From Halichondria panicea (Eukaryota > Porifera > Demospongiae > Suberitida > Halichondriidae), in NCBI RefSeq assembly GCF_963675165.1, contig NC_087378.1, positions 2,341,525 to 2,405,524 of the forward strand: a DNA stretch of 64,000 bases, read 5' to 3'. The first letter of the stretch is position 1; every line of letters starts with the position of its first letter. A program made the translations under genes and the position numbers. The notes beneath the pieces were generated by a model, which was not told the origin of the DNA, made no database searches, and saw nothing but the letters and a program-made list of their open reading frames with translations. Below are positions 37,901 to 48,332 of the stretch, one piece after another.

Positions 37901-38308
37901 TCCGATGAAGACAAGAAGATCATGGAGGATTATCAAATTGAATTTAGCAAATTTTGTAGAAGATGTGCTTTTGAGATTCCCTGCAACAAGCTTTCCAGCG
38001 CAAGGAGTGAGCAAAAAATAGTGTCAGTGAAATTAACTTCAAAAGGCTCTTCTCTTTGTGTTGCTGTTTTGACCAGAGATACCATTGCTTCTATCCTTGG
38101 CATGAAGCCATGGGAACTTTACTTATGCAGTATCGAGGAGGGATGTATGTGTCTGAGGTTCTTTCTGTCGGCAAAGGTTTTTGCTCAGTTTTTCCCACCC
38201 ACGGTTTCACAACTAGCTTCTCTCTGTGAGGCAGAAATCAGTATTCTTGAAGATGTAGCACTTACGACTACTAAGAGGTACATACTTATGTCCATATTGC
38301 CAGTATAA
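34924..38308 (+). CDS. Death-domain protein with CPYC and sponge-type C-terminal domain, four exons, 409 residues
   Basis: Exons 34924-34938 (MSTEQ), 35903-36167, 37160-37282 and 37482-38308; phases agree. Exon 2 encodes a death domain: VYEKLHENASPHWFNLGLAL, CLREMLAELL and ATWSLLSDALKNP carry the W-x2-LG and TW-x2-L-x2-AL pattern. Exon 4 begins with C-P-Y-C-x2-C followed by EQYL...GCP, then a helical block (PHIFVALRPYKSFLNYEIV...FGSDEDKKIMEDYQ) of a type I recall from sponge and cnidarian death-domain proteins. The same block is at 56427-57259. Death domains assemble apoptosis and immune signalling complexes; the role here is inferred. The micro-exon matches those of the ankyrin genes. Exon 4's acceptor could be elsewhere. 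Confidence 0.75.
35020..35245. repeat. Minisatellite TAGCACTGTATAGTCTATAG in death-domain gene intron 1
   Basis: About seven imperfect units of 25-36 bases built from GTATAGTCTATAGTGTGTATAG, themselves palindromic (CTATAGACTATAC). Confidence 0.85.
35300..35463. repeat. Foldback (MITE-like) in death-domain gene intron 1
   Basis: TTTAGAACACACCTAGCCAA at the left and TTGGCTAGGTGTGTTCTAAA at the right, with further pairing (GATTAA...GTTTTAATCTG; GGATGGCCTC against GAGGCCATCC). Confidence 0.85.
36296..36440. repeat. Foldback in death-domain gene intron 2
   Basis: AAAAAATGATGTGTG (36305) pairs with CACACATCATTTTTT (36417); an inner pair GCTATTGTGGCAA / TTGCCACAATAG lies at 36352 and 36386. Confidence 0.8.
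36568..36959. repeat. Left arm of a ~400-bp inverted repeat pair flanking 37-41 kb
   Basis: Reverse-complementary to 41160-41568. On the minus strand it reads VSKRLYNLDYEALLQICDCF and on through ADDLS. It carries a 51-bp hairpin insertion at 36726-36776 that the other arm lacks. Confidence 0.8.
36726..36776. mobile_element. 51-bp TAGTCTC...GAGACTA hairpin with near-9-bp flanking duplication
   Basis: Arms TAGTCTCATGAATCAG and CTGATTCATGAGACTA, flanks GCTTACTTA and CTTTACTTA (7 of 9 match). The homologous arm at about 41410-41430 has no insertion. Same architecture as the TAGCCTCG elements. Confidence 0.75.
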
Positions 38309-38390
38309 TTATATAGTATCAGCTGATATGCACTTAGCTTCTTTCCCACACCCAATTCCTCTCCTTAAAGTGAGTGTGTAGGAGGCTAAT

Positions 38391-39315
38391 TAGCCTCGTT
38401 CCCAGCCCGACTTTTTTCTGTTATAACGCTAGGTTAATGAAGCACCACAGGTGCTGATGCCTCGATGGGGATGTGCCAACCTACATAACATAACCTACTA
38501 GCTATTACTAATACAAAGATGAACAATTTTGCATTAAATTGTGCTGCATGCAGGCAGAATCACAGGGAAACTCAAAGAGTGGGAAATGATCAACCTGATC
38601 GTTGCTAAAAAGGATGCCAAAAGTCTAAAATTAATGGCTGCTGCATCAATATAGAGCCTTGCAGCTCTCTTCTTACTCTAGCTTGCAGCTACCAATAGCT
38701 AGCATTCTAGTGCGTGTTAACTCCATAGACAAGTTTTGCTCCACACTCTTCTGAAAAGGCATTCCAAGTAAGCAAAACTAGGCATAACTCAAGAACCAAG
38801 CATTATTTCGCAAATCTATGAATTAAAATCCAAGAAAACATGACTAGAAGCCTATAGAAACTTTTACTTGCACTTCATTACCTTGATCAGCTGTAGCAGT
38901 CTACACACACACACAAACACACTACTGCCGTTTACCTCGCTTGCGTATATGCGCACCGAGGCATAAAAAGAGGGCCTATTGTATGTGTGATAGAGCACTT
39001 CAAATTACCCAGAATATGAGTACTGAACGTCACACTTTAGTAAGATTATGTACCTGAGGTTTACTGTAAGCTAGTCCATCTATAGGTTCCGTATCGTACT
39101 CTATGGCTGAGTTCCGTGAAGCTGTGGCTTATGCTATTGCGTTGGTCTAGAGTCTAAAGCCTCTCATCAACCCCTCTATATGCGATGGTCGTATGGTGTA
39201 TATAGTGGGGTTGTCTTCGCAAGCTGCAGTTGGAAGCATCATATAGACTTGCCATAATTATATAGCCTGTGCGGAACCAAGATAACAGAAAAAGAAGAGC
39301 CTGGGACCGAGGCTA
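38391..39315 (+). mobile_element. 925-bp TAGCCTCG element with RecQ-like fragment and nested repeat A
   Basis: Left end TAGCCTCGTTCCCAGCC followed by CTTTTTTCTGTTAT, right end ATAACAGAAAAAGAAGAGCC...GGGACCGAGGCTA. A repeat-A copy is nested at 38436-38964. A short open stretch at 39103-39150 (MAEFREAVAYAIALV, then TAG) resembles the start of RecQ-like helicase genes. No clear target duplication. The left end is also present at 57342. Confidence 0.65.
38436..38964 (-). repeat. Repeat family A, copy 3 (nested)
   Basis: AATGAAGCACCACAGGTGC...GCGCACCGAGGCAT, reverse orientation, inside the 38391-39315 element. Confidence 0.85.
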
Positions 39316-39401
39316 GCATATTATAATTAGTACTGACATCAGTGTTTTACATTCAAATTGCACAGGAAGCGAGTCATCGCCAAATATTCATTATTGCACA
39401 C

Positions 39402-39609
39402 TATCGTATAGTGGGTAATTTTCAGGGGACAAAATATTCGTGGTTCAACAATATTGAGACAATTCGTGGGTAATACTTTCGTGGTTGGAGCTTGCACTGC
39501 AGGTAAAGGTAGATAAGGTCGCTTCATTCGTGGGTAAAATATTTGGGTCAGACCTTCAACCACGAAAACCACGAATATTTTGCCCGACGAAAATTACTCT
39601 CTATACAAT
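39402..39609. mobile_element. MITE of the CCGTATAGCG family
   Basis: CTATCGTATAGTGGGTAATTTTC at the left and GAAAATTACTCTCTATACAATAG at the right, with mutated tips. The central CACTGCAGGTAAAGGTAG segment is shared with the copies at 23620 and 48202. Confidence 0.75.
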
Positions 39610-41159
39610 AGAAAGTAGCCAATCTCCGTCAGATACCTATATAATCGGCGGCTGTTGCTCGAAGCACAAACCGATTTTGCACAAAACTAACTACATGGAC
39701 CTACAGATAGGTAAGAAAGTAACAGCTCCCAAAAATTTGGAAAGAATAACTCGCTTGCGGACGGAGTGGTGGTCATGAGAAGTGAGCTTCCGAATTGATC
39801 AATTGTCGTCAGTGAGACATTTATCTCTGTCTTTGCACGCTTACTAAGCACTGAAACTACCAGCACTAAACAATACTTCTTGGCACAACTTTAACTAGTG
39901 AGCACTACTTGCAGGCAAAGCAGCGTTAGCTGCAGATTGAGCCCCACCCAACTAGGCATGACGAAAATTTTATGCTGATTCAGCAATAATTGTGCACATA
40001 ATCTTCAGTGCGGCCTGAAATCGATGCTAATCCCAGTTTAATTATTGCTGACTGTACACAATTGTTGCTGAATCAGCATTATTATAGGTATCTGGCGATA
40101 ATCGGTTACTTACTATATAGGAAGTGCTTCTTATTTGGAATAAAACGTGTTCAGCAGTGAGAGAACAAGAAACAAAAATGTTCCTGTAATTGATGTAATT
40201 ACAGCGCCACCATAGTTTAGGCGCCACCTGGCTGAACAATTTGGGGTTAGACTAAAAGATGCGCCTACCGTTGTTATAATTATTTTTTGAAAGATGCGGT
40301 AGAAGTGTACTGCACCACGCTCTTGTAAGTCATTTTGACTTTAAAACAGTTCTCTTCTGCTATAGCAGTGTAGACTGTATCTTCTTTTGATACATTATAG
40401 CCTTCTGCAAGCTCTCCTAGCTAGTGTTCTAGAGTCTCATTTCTTTGTCTTTTAGTCGTTTTCTTTCTCTTAAACTCGTCTTGAACTGGAGAAGATCAAT
40501 TTTGTTGCTACGCATCCTTCTGATTGACAATGCAACCACATGTCACGCATGCGCAGAAGATTTAACCTGTACTTTGGTTTCCAAGCAATCCAGGCAATGC
40601 TGGCACAGACGAGTGATAATCTTCAGTATATCCATAGGATAATATCAGAATATTAATGGGGATAGATTCTGGAGATAAATAAGCACCTGCTCAGTGCAAT
40701 CCGTATTTTTCTCCTTCTGTTAGAATCGGCCTGGTACCTAGGCTATATATAGGCTAATACCATAAAAAGTGGGTAAGTGTTTTAATTTGGCGAATTGACA
40801 ATTTGCCAAATTTAAACTGTCAAATTAAATCCGGTGGACGCAACGTCAGTGTTGTAGTAGCTACACCTGAGACGCCAAATCAAAAAAACGTCAATTCGGC
40901 TCAAGCTCATTTACTAAATATAATTTTCCTGTTATACAGCATACACTATGAAATTGTGTAGCGTTTGTTTCAGATGTGAACACAGATAATTTGTGGCTCA
41001 GTGGGGCTGCATGCACTGGAGAGACGTATTAACATTACTTCAGTGCGAATAGTAGACATAGTAGTTTGCGCGCCGAGGGCCCATTCAATAACTAATTTGT
41101 TGTATGACAAAATTAGAACCTGATACTTGCAGTGCATTGTATTAGTAAAACCAGTAGGT

Positions 41160-41568
41160 TTTACATAGGATTGGCAGTGGGTTTGCCCGTGTTTAGCAAT
41201 ATTTCAATTATTTTGACTCATGTTCAAACTGTTCTATCTCTGCAGGGAAAGGCCACATCAAGAAACTGGCTGAACAGATAGTTTATTTAGCCTTTTCTCT
41301 CTTTGTATCTCTCATTTCATAATCCATAAACATTTTAATGAATGAATATTTTCATTTTAAAAATTGCACTATTTCGACGTTTCACCGCTCTTTGTCTGAC
41401 TGACTAAGTAAGTGAGTAAGTAAGTAAGTAAGTTTCTTGCCCAGCATTTACTCCAAGTACAGCCATCTCCAGGACATTCTGCACAGGGTTTCCAAACGAC
41501 TACAACCTGGATTACAAAGCGCTTCTTCAGATTTGTGATTGCTTCCACGAGGCAGATGACCTCTCAGT
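41160..41568. repeat. Right arm of the inverted repeat pair
   Basis: Reverse complement of 36568-36959. On the plus strand it reads ILHRVSKRLQP then, one frame over, LDYKALLQICDCFHEADDLS, the same decayed coding segment as the left arm. Confidence 0.8.
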
Positions 41569-42295
41569 CTCTATTTCTCTTACCTAGACAATTCCGCCAT
41601 CTTTAATGACTCAGCAATTGCGTTGTGGCCAATAATAATAGATAGGCGTGGCTAATAAACCGTGCGCCTAAAATCAGCTTCAGGTCATCCGGTCACATGG
41701 ACTTACATATGTGAATGCCTGAGGAGTCGTATTGTTCAGCGCAAAGATATAGCTGAGGAAATCGAAGTAGAATTCGGACCGTTTACATAACTAATGCTTC
41801 ATCAAGACAGTAAATAATACTCAGCATGTTTATTTTATACACTATACATCTTAAACAAACAAATTAATGATTCAATATAATAGCTATAGCTACTGTTAAC
41901 ATAGATAAAGAAGATGAGGTCAAGCTCATTGCAAAATTGAAAAGAGAAGTGAAAGAAGCTACGAAATACAAGTTGCTATAGAAACCACAGTCGTCTCTTT
42001 CCTTCAGTGCCAATGCCCTGGTCACAAAATGCTTCTGCATCCTATCGAAAGATGTGTATGGATTCAGTTTCAGTGTGCATAGTAGCAATCCTGCATGAGG
42101 AAAGGACAGACAGCTTGTATTGGAAAGGTGTGTGTGCAGTTGCGTACGTAGATCTATGTGCATAATGAATTAATTGTGGTCATTCTTGTAATTATTATTA
42201 GCTGCTGTTTTATACAGCTTGTCAATCTTGGTGAGAAAAGTAAACTAGAGGTGTCGAAATTGTGATGGTTTCTCCTTCCACTGGAATTCCACTGG

Positions 42296-43045
42296 AACTA
42301 GTGTTCAAGCTGGCGCTGTGCTAATGCCTCTCGCCATGTTTTTGCTTTCACTGAAAAGTATTAGAGTGTTATATTAGTTTCTATAATGAATTTTATATTA
42401 AAGTTAGCTTATCTATATAAAATCACTGAGAAGAAAAGACTTATTTACATGCATCTATTGTTGTATTATGTGGCTTACTAGGACCTCAAGAAAGAAGAAA
42501 ATTGATTCTTCCAGGATCTGTAGTTCAGTGTATATAAGAAAGACCTGTGTACATGCATATTGTTATCTATATTGTTATATGGTAGTGTTTTGTGGCTTAC
42601 CAGGCCTTCAAGACAAAGATGATTTTGCCAGGAGGATCTGGATCTGGATCTTGGATATTATTTCTCACGTGGGGAATGAGCGCGCATGCGCATTACATCC
42701 ACAGGAATAATTAAAGGGTGTGTCCAAAGAGATAAATGGCTACTGCTAGCTAGCTGTTTTAACAGATATTTCTGAGTATTGTAGCTAACAAAAAGCTAGC
42801 GCTTTAGTGCAAGGCTAACTCATATGTTGAATAGAAAGTTTGTGCGGACAGATGATGCTATGAAAGATTCTGAAGAGACTGCAACAGCCTTCAATGTGAG
42901 TCAAACTAGCCATAACTCGAGAAAGAAGCTTTAGTTTGCAAATCCACGAATCAAAATCCAAGAGAACGTGGCTAGAAGCCTATAGAAGCTGTTAGCTTTC
43001 GTTACATTGCAACCGTTGAGCAGTTACAGCTGGAACAGACACACA
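42296..43045. repeat. Repeat B, copy 1 (~740 bp)
   Basis: Starts ACTAGTGTTCAAGCTGGCGC and ends near AGCTGGAACAGACACACAC; nearly identical to 47405-48115. Its 3' third (GCTAGCGCTTTAGTGCAAGG...AGAAGCCTATAGAAGC) is a divergent relative of repeat family A. Confidence 0.85.
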
Positions 43046-43177
43046 CACACAGTCAGCTTCATATAAATTATGTCTTGATCCTTTAAACGTTAAACTATGC
43101 ACTGTAGACTACCACCTTAGTCAAGTAGTGGGTAGTCATCACCAATTGTCCAATCACTAGTTATCAGTAATAATTCC

Positions 43178-43736
43178 AATGAAAGCACCGCGGGTGCTGA
43201 TGCCTCGGTGGAGGTGCCAAAGCTACATAACATAAAGCTAATAGCTAGCTTTTATACACACATTCATGATTGATTATAATTATCATGATTAATTTTGCTG
43301 CATGCATCCAGGGAAACTCAAAGAGTGGGTAATGATCGACGATGATAGTTGTTAAAACGATCGATACCAAAAGTTCCAGTCTAAAATTAATGGCAAGTAA
43401 GCAGAGCCTTGCAGCTCTCTTCTCACTCTTGCAGGTACCAATAGCTAGCGTTCTAGTGCAGAGTTAACTACTAAGTAGAGTAGCAACACTCGGTGAACAA
43501 GTTTTGCTACGGACTCTTCTGAAAAGGCAGCAATGGTAAGCAAAACTAGGCATAACTCGAGAACGAAGCTTTATTTTGCAAATCCACAAATACCAAGCCA
43601 AGAAAACATGACTAGCAGCCTATAGAAACTCTTACTTGCACTTCATTGATCCTTGAGCAGCTGAAACAGTCTACACACACACAGACACACAGACACACTA
43701 CTGTATACCTCACTTGCGCATGCGCACCGAAGCATA
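43178..43736 (-). repeat. Repeat family A, copy 4
   Basis: AATGAAAGCACCGCGGGTGC...GCGCACCGAAGCAT. It ends about 175 bases from the 3' end of the PHD-finger gene. Confidence 0.88.
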
Positions 43737-43911
43737 ATAATTGAACACCACGACATTTACTACAAAGTGATGTTATTGTATAAATGAGTAAATAAATGAG
43801 TATAGATCTAGATATATATCTACTAGGTGAACACAAAACGTAAGTGATAGCTCAGAAACTTGGCATATTGAGCATTTCCACTGTTCCGAGCATTTCCACT
43901 GTTCACGGATG

Positions 43912-44710
43912 TCATGCATGTTGGTCAATCCTCACGCAATTAATGTGGAACCAACGTGGACAGTAATCACATCCCACCCAATTCTCCTCGTCTCCTGCCT
44001 GCTGGCACTGCTGACAAATGTTTGTGTCGATCTTTTTGTTGATCTTTTTGTTCATGTGTCTGCGTTTCACCACAGGGGTGGTACTGTGTCTCCCCTTCAT
44101 CCGTTTGCTCTGCTTCAACACAGGAGTATTGTCTTCAGTGCAAAGTGTAAGAGCACGCTTTAGTTGTTTTGTCACGGCTTCACCACTGCTCGCTGGATCT
44201 CTGTTCGTACCACTGTCTGATGGAGGGGTCTCTACAGCTACCACAGGAGGAGTTGTACTGCTGTTTGATGGAGGGATCTCTACCACGTGAGGAGTGTCTG
44301 ATGATGGAGGGGTCTCTACCAAAGGAGGAGTTGTACTGCTGTTTGATGGAGGGGTCTCTACAACATGAGGAGTGTCTGATGATGGAGGGGTCTCTCTTTC
44401 CACACTGGTTTCCTTTGGAGGAGTCTGACTCTCCCCGCCCCAAAGGCCACTGGAGTCCTTGTCAACTTCCTCTAGCTGAACACACCTCTTCTCCATGTAT
44501 AGCTATAAAAAGGACACAAAATTGTATGATTATAATTATGTGCATGCTGCATATACTAAAGGTATGCCCTGATAAATTATAATTTTAGCATGAATATTGA
44601 TGAATGTTATAATTATTATAATTACGTACACCTGCTTCCAACTTTTCGAGAAAAGACTCGTCAAAGCTGGACTGGTAGATCTGCGAGCACTTCTTTTGCT
44701 TAGCATGCAT
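43912..44710 (-). CDS. PHD-finger protein with Pro/Ser/Thr repeat tract, two exons, 223 residues
   Basis: Exons 44710-44630 and 44502-43912 on the minus strand join in phase 0. The N-terminus (MHAKQKKCSQIYQSSFDESF) is unremarkable. Residues about 45-120 repeat ETPPSSDTPHVVETPPSNSS. A basic stretch (KRRHMNKKINKK) precedes C-x2-C...W-V-G-C-D-x2-C-x2-W-F-H-x2-C, a zinc-binding PHD-like finger, ending IDQHA. The last Cys pair of a full PHD finger is missing; either another exon follows the donor-like TGC|gtgagg at about 43931, or the finger is truncated. Such C-terminal fingers are common in transposon-derived proteins, so a domesticated or relict transposon gene is possible. Confidence 0.6.
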
Positions 44711-44864
44711 GGATGCTAGCTAGATGGCATCGTGGTCCTGTCAGTTGTTTTGTTTAGGAACCATTGGGGATTGACAGTGTTCAAAGGGAAGTTGGCAATT
44801 CTCTTCTGAAAGTCTTGCACAGTGATTGAGATCTGTTTGTCACTAGGTGCAGCACAGAGCTCCC

Positions 44865-45370
44865 GTACAATTACTTCACTACTCGACTACTTCACTATAC
44901 CCAACTACTTCACTACCCAACTACTTCACTACCTCACTCACTGGCACTTCACTACCCAACTACTTCACTATACCTCACTCACTACTTCACTACTTCACTA
45001 CTTCACTACCCAACTACTTCACTACCCAACTACTTCACTACCCAACTACCTAGCTACTGCACTACCCAACTACTTCACTACTTCACTACCCAACTACCCG
45101 ACTACTTCACTACCCAACTACTTGACTACTTGACTACCCAACTACCCAACTACTTGACTACCTAACTACTTGACTAACCCGACTACTTGACTACCCAACT
45201 ACTTGACTACCCAACTACTTGACTACCCAACTACCTAGCTACTGCACTACTTCACTATACCTAACTACTCGACTACTTGACTACCCAACTACCTATAGCT
45301 ACTCCACTACCCAACTATATAGCTACTCGACTATACCAACTGAACTACCTGGCTACTGCCCAACTAAGTC
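44865..45370. repeat. Minisatellite (CTACTTCACTACCCAA)n
   Basis: About 500 bases of 15-16-base units, with variants CTACTTGACTACCCAA and CTAGCTACTGCACTA towards the right. It is open in several frames, but only because of the repeat. It lies just upstream of the PHD gene's first exon. Confidence 0.95.
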
Positions 45371-46045
45371 TTAAATGCTCAAACTACTCAGTTGGCTATA
45401 TACAATACATAGACACTCAGCATATACATATATACGTGACTGCCCATCCTAGATATATACTTTTTTTTACATGTGACCACAACTAGAGTCTACTCAGTTC
45501 TTTCCTCATTCACTGAAAATCGGCTGTCTTTGTTGACTACAACATTACTGGCTACCAATGGTAGTCAAAAGCTTGTCATTTAATTAACAATCGTGCCATA
45601 TCTAGTCAGCTTTACCGTATCCCTCGTGCGGCTACGCCTCGAGGCATAATAAAGAGCCAGATAACATCAGATCAATTAATGAACGCGGCCCAACTTCTCA
45701 CCTTCCAGAGTGTGTGAGGAGGACTTTGTCACTACCAATGGAAGGATTAAGCTGGGAAATTGATCTGTAAGCACAAAACTGTTTACAAAGAGCGGAGACA
45801 AGTGAGTTATCAGTACAGGTGCATGCTGTTCAAATGAAGAGTTACCAAATTAATGTTCACACAGATAAATCAATCAAGGAAATGATAGACAGAATGAAAC
45901 GGAGTTGTTTATTTCATATGTCAGAGGACTACAGTCTTGCTTTATAATCTCCTCAAACAAATCATTGGCATTATTTAGACCTCAAAGCCTTTAAGTGTGA
46001 GAACTATGGAACGCCGTTTACGACAAAATTCAGGTAAAATGTAAT

Positions 46046-46618
46046 TGGCGTGTGCATCCTGAAGATCGATTTCTGATTTTCAATTTACACGTGAACGATC
46101 TTTGACAATCGATCTGATAATCAATTTCTGAAATTCAATTATCGATTATTAAATTTCTCTATACATAGTAGAAGGAGATTTTGGTTATCCAGTAAAATAG
46201 CCAGTGAAACTACTATAGCATAGCCTCGATTCCAGGCCGCCCTCAAAACTTGGAACAGCGCCTTTCTCCTTCTCAGTGACCTGGAATCGAGGCTATAATG
46301 AGTAATATGACCACTAGAAAACTAGCCGGTTTCTTTTGCTTAGCCAAACCTATTTTAATTATTGACTAGTTGTAGGCGGAAATACACACCAACAGACCTG
46401 CTTTAGAGTCCACGAAATGTTGCCTCCATCTTGATCGATAGGTTGCACTATAATCTCACCTGATACAGCTCAGAGTGATAGTTCTAACGGTAGCACAAAA
46501 ATCGAATTTAAAAAATCGATAATCAGTCAAAGATCGTTCACATGTAAATCGAAAATCAACTGTCAAAAATCGAAATCGATCTTCAATTTTATATTGAATG
46601 CACACGCCAATTAATTCT
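46046..46618. mobile_element. ~570-bp inverted-repeat element, AATTGGCGTGTGCAT termini
   Basis: The left arm AATTGGCGTGTGCATCC...GAAGATCGATTTC...GAACGATCTTTGAC is matched in reverse by GTCAAAGATCGTTC...GAAATCGATCTTC...ATGCACACGCCAATT. Arms are about 110 bases. Non-coding, and interrupted by the foldback at 46221. Confidence 0.8.
46221..46295. mobile_element. 75-bp TAGCCTCG foldback element
   Basis: TAGCCTCGATTCCAGG at the left, CCTGGAATCGAGGCTA at the right. The 9-base flanks do not match, unlike the copies at 34768 and 61872. Confidence 0.8.
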
Positions 46619-46861
46619 GTCTGTATATATTTTACAGGACAAAGCTGGTGTGGTGACCATGATAAATAATTTATGGATCCCTCTAGATCTGTGAGGAGTG
46701 GTGATGATCAAAAGGTAAGTTGTCCACAATTATGTACAAGCCGCAGACACTGTCTTTTTATGATAATATTGTCAATAAACAGTGGTAAGCCCGCTCCCCA
46801 TAATATTCTACATGCATTCTCCTAGTAGTATCTAACCTAACGACCTCTTTCCTGTATGTTG

Positions 46862-46934
46862 TTAAACCCAGGTGACTTAACAGGAATCTGGCCCACAAGC
46901 TGTCCACCAGTCAGTGGACGATCGCGAGCTTAAT
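46862..46934 (+). pseudogene. Stray last exon of an ankyrin-type array gene
   Basis: GAATCTGGCCCACAAGC... reads ESGPQAVHQSVDDRELN then TAA, matching the last exon of gene B (ESCQQYVYQSVDELNED). Downstream sequence 46945-46985 still resembles the remainder, and 47242-47350 matches the flank of the decayed copy at 34655. A short upstream open stretch ending at a GTAAGT donor (MDPSRSVRSGDDQK, 46672-46713) may be the preceding exon. Confidence 0.6.
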
Positions 46935-47404
46935 TAATGAAATTGTTTCAGCCATAGCCTGCACAAATGTCTATATAGCTTAATTCAATGTAACTTCCCA
47001 AATTGCATTCACAAACTCGTACGACATACTTCACCCCTATAATTATAGATCTAGATATAGCGATCATGGTAATTATATTCTGGAACATTTTGATTTGCTG
47101 CTTACTTTTTTTACTGGTAGTCTTGATTAACAATCAACACACATATGGCATGTTATGTCAACACCAGTGTATACATGTAGTCTACATAATTATGGCATTC
47201 AGTTTAATAGCGGCATGTATAGTTACTATAATAGGATAAGCGATGTTTTCAGTTTCATGCATGCAAGTTGCCACTGACATAACATAACAAGGAAGTCCCT
47301 CTAGCGTAGCTGTGCATGGTCTACTGATTTTACCACAATACTTGTTGGCCAATCAAATACAAGAAGAAACACTTCCAACACTATATAATTATGGTAACAA
47401 CAAT

Positions 47405-48115
47405 AACTAGTGTTCAAGCTGGCGCTGTGCTAATGCCTCTCGCTATGTTTTTGCTTTCGCTTAAAAGTATTAGAGTGTTATATTAGTATTAAAGTTAGCT
47501 TATCTATATAAAGTCACTGAGAAGAAAATACTTATTTACATGCATCTATTGTTGTATTATGTGGCTTACCAGGACCTCAAGAAAGAAGAAAATTGATTCT
47601 TCCAGGATCTGTAGTTCAGTGTATATAATATCTAAGAAGAAAAGACCTGTGTACATGCATATTGTTATCTATATTGTTATATGGTAGTGTTTTGTAGCTT
47701 ACCAGGCCCTCAAGACAAAGATGATTCTGCCAGGAGGATCTTACATGGGGAATGAGCGCGCATGCGCATTACATCCACAGGAATAATTAAAGGGTGTGTC
47801 CAAAGAGATCAATTTCACAAATGGCTACTGCATGCATATTTTCTGAGTATTGTAGCTAACAAAAAGCTAGCGCTTTAGTGCAAGGCTAACTCATATGTTG
47901 AATAGAAAGTTTGTGCGGACAGATGATGCTATGAAAGATTCTGAAGAGACTGCAACAGCCTTCAATGTGAGTCAAACTAGCCATAACTCGAGAAAGAAGC
48001 TTTAGTTTGCTAATCCACGAATCAAAATCCAAGAGAACGTGGTTAGAAGCCTATAGAAGCTGTTAGTTTTCGTTACATTGCAACCGTTGAGCAGTTATAG
48101 CTGGAATACACACAC
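47405..48115. repeat. Repeat B, copy 2
   Basis: Near-identical to 42296-43045 with small indels (for example a missing ATTTTATATT block). It continues into TTTACCGTATCCCTCGTGCGGCTACGCC at 48146, which is probably the true end of the repeat. Confidence 0.85.
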
Positions 48116-48201
48116 AGACAGACAGACAGACACACACACAGTCAGCTTTACCGTATCCCTCGTGCGGCTACGCCTCGAGGTATAAAGATCACAAATGTTA
48201 T

Positions 48202-48329
48202 ACCGTATAGCGGCACTGCAGGTAAAGGTAGGCAAGGTCGCTTCATTCGTGGGTAAAATATTCGTGGTCAGACCTCCAACCACGAAAACCACGAATATTT
48301 TGCCCCACGAAAATTACACGCTTACGGTA
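48202..48329. mobile_element. Internally deleted MITE of the CCGTATAGCG family
   Basis: ACCGTATAGCG joins directly to GCACTGCAGGTAAAGG, so most of the left arm is lost; the right arm (CCACGAATATTTTGCCCC...CGCTTACGGTA) is intact. The 1526-bp transposon is inserted at its right end. Confidence 0.8.
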
Positions 48330-48332
48330 GAT

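Larger units (their letters stand above)
39610..43177. other. Repeat-filled intergenic region
   Basis: No gene recognised. It includes a segment duplicated at 59.0-61.2 kb (about 40100-41150), a palindrome around AATTGTGCACATAATC/TGATTCAGCA at 39965-40085, the right arm of the inverted repeat (41160-41568) and the first copy of a ~740-bp repeat (42296-43045). AT-rich unique sequence fills 41600-42290. Confidence 0.5.
45371..46640. other. Unassigned region with two inverted-repeat elements
   Basis: No gene recognised. It holds a repeat B/A terminus (TTTACCGTATCCCTCGTGCGG, 45612), an inverted-repeat element at 46046-46618, and a TAGCCTCG foldback at 46221-46295 inside that element. Confidence 0.5.

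Noticed and set aside
41864..42163. 99-residue open frame on the minus strand
   Set aside because: No recognisable motif, splice support or paralogous copy; AT-rich sequence allows chance frames.
44822..45133. Open frame of Thr/Ser/Leu/Asn/Tyr repeats
   Set aside because: It comes solely from the minisatellite; no codon structure beyond the repeat.
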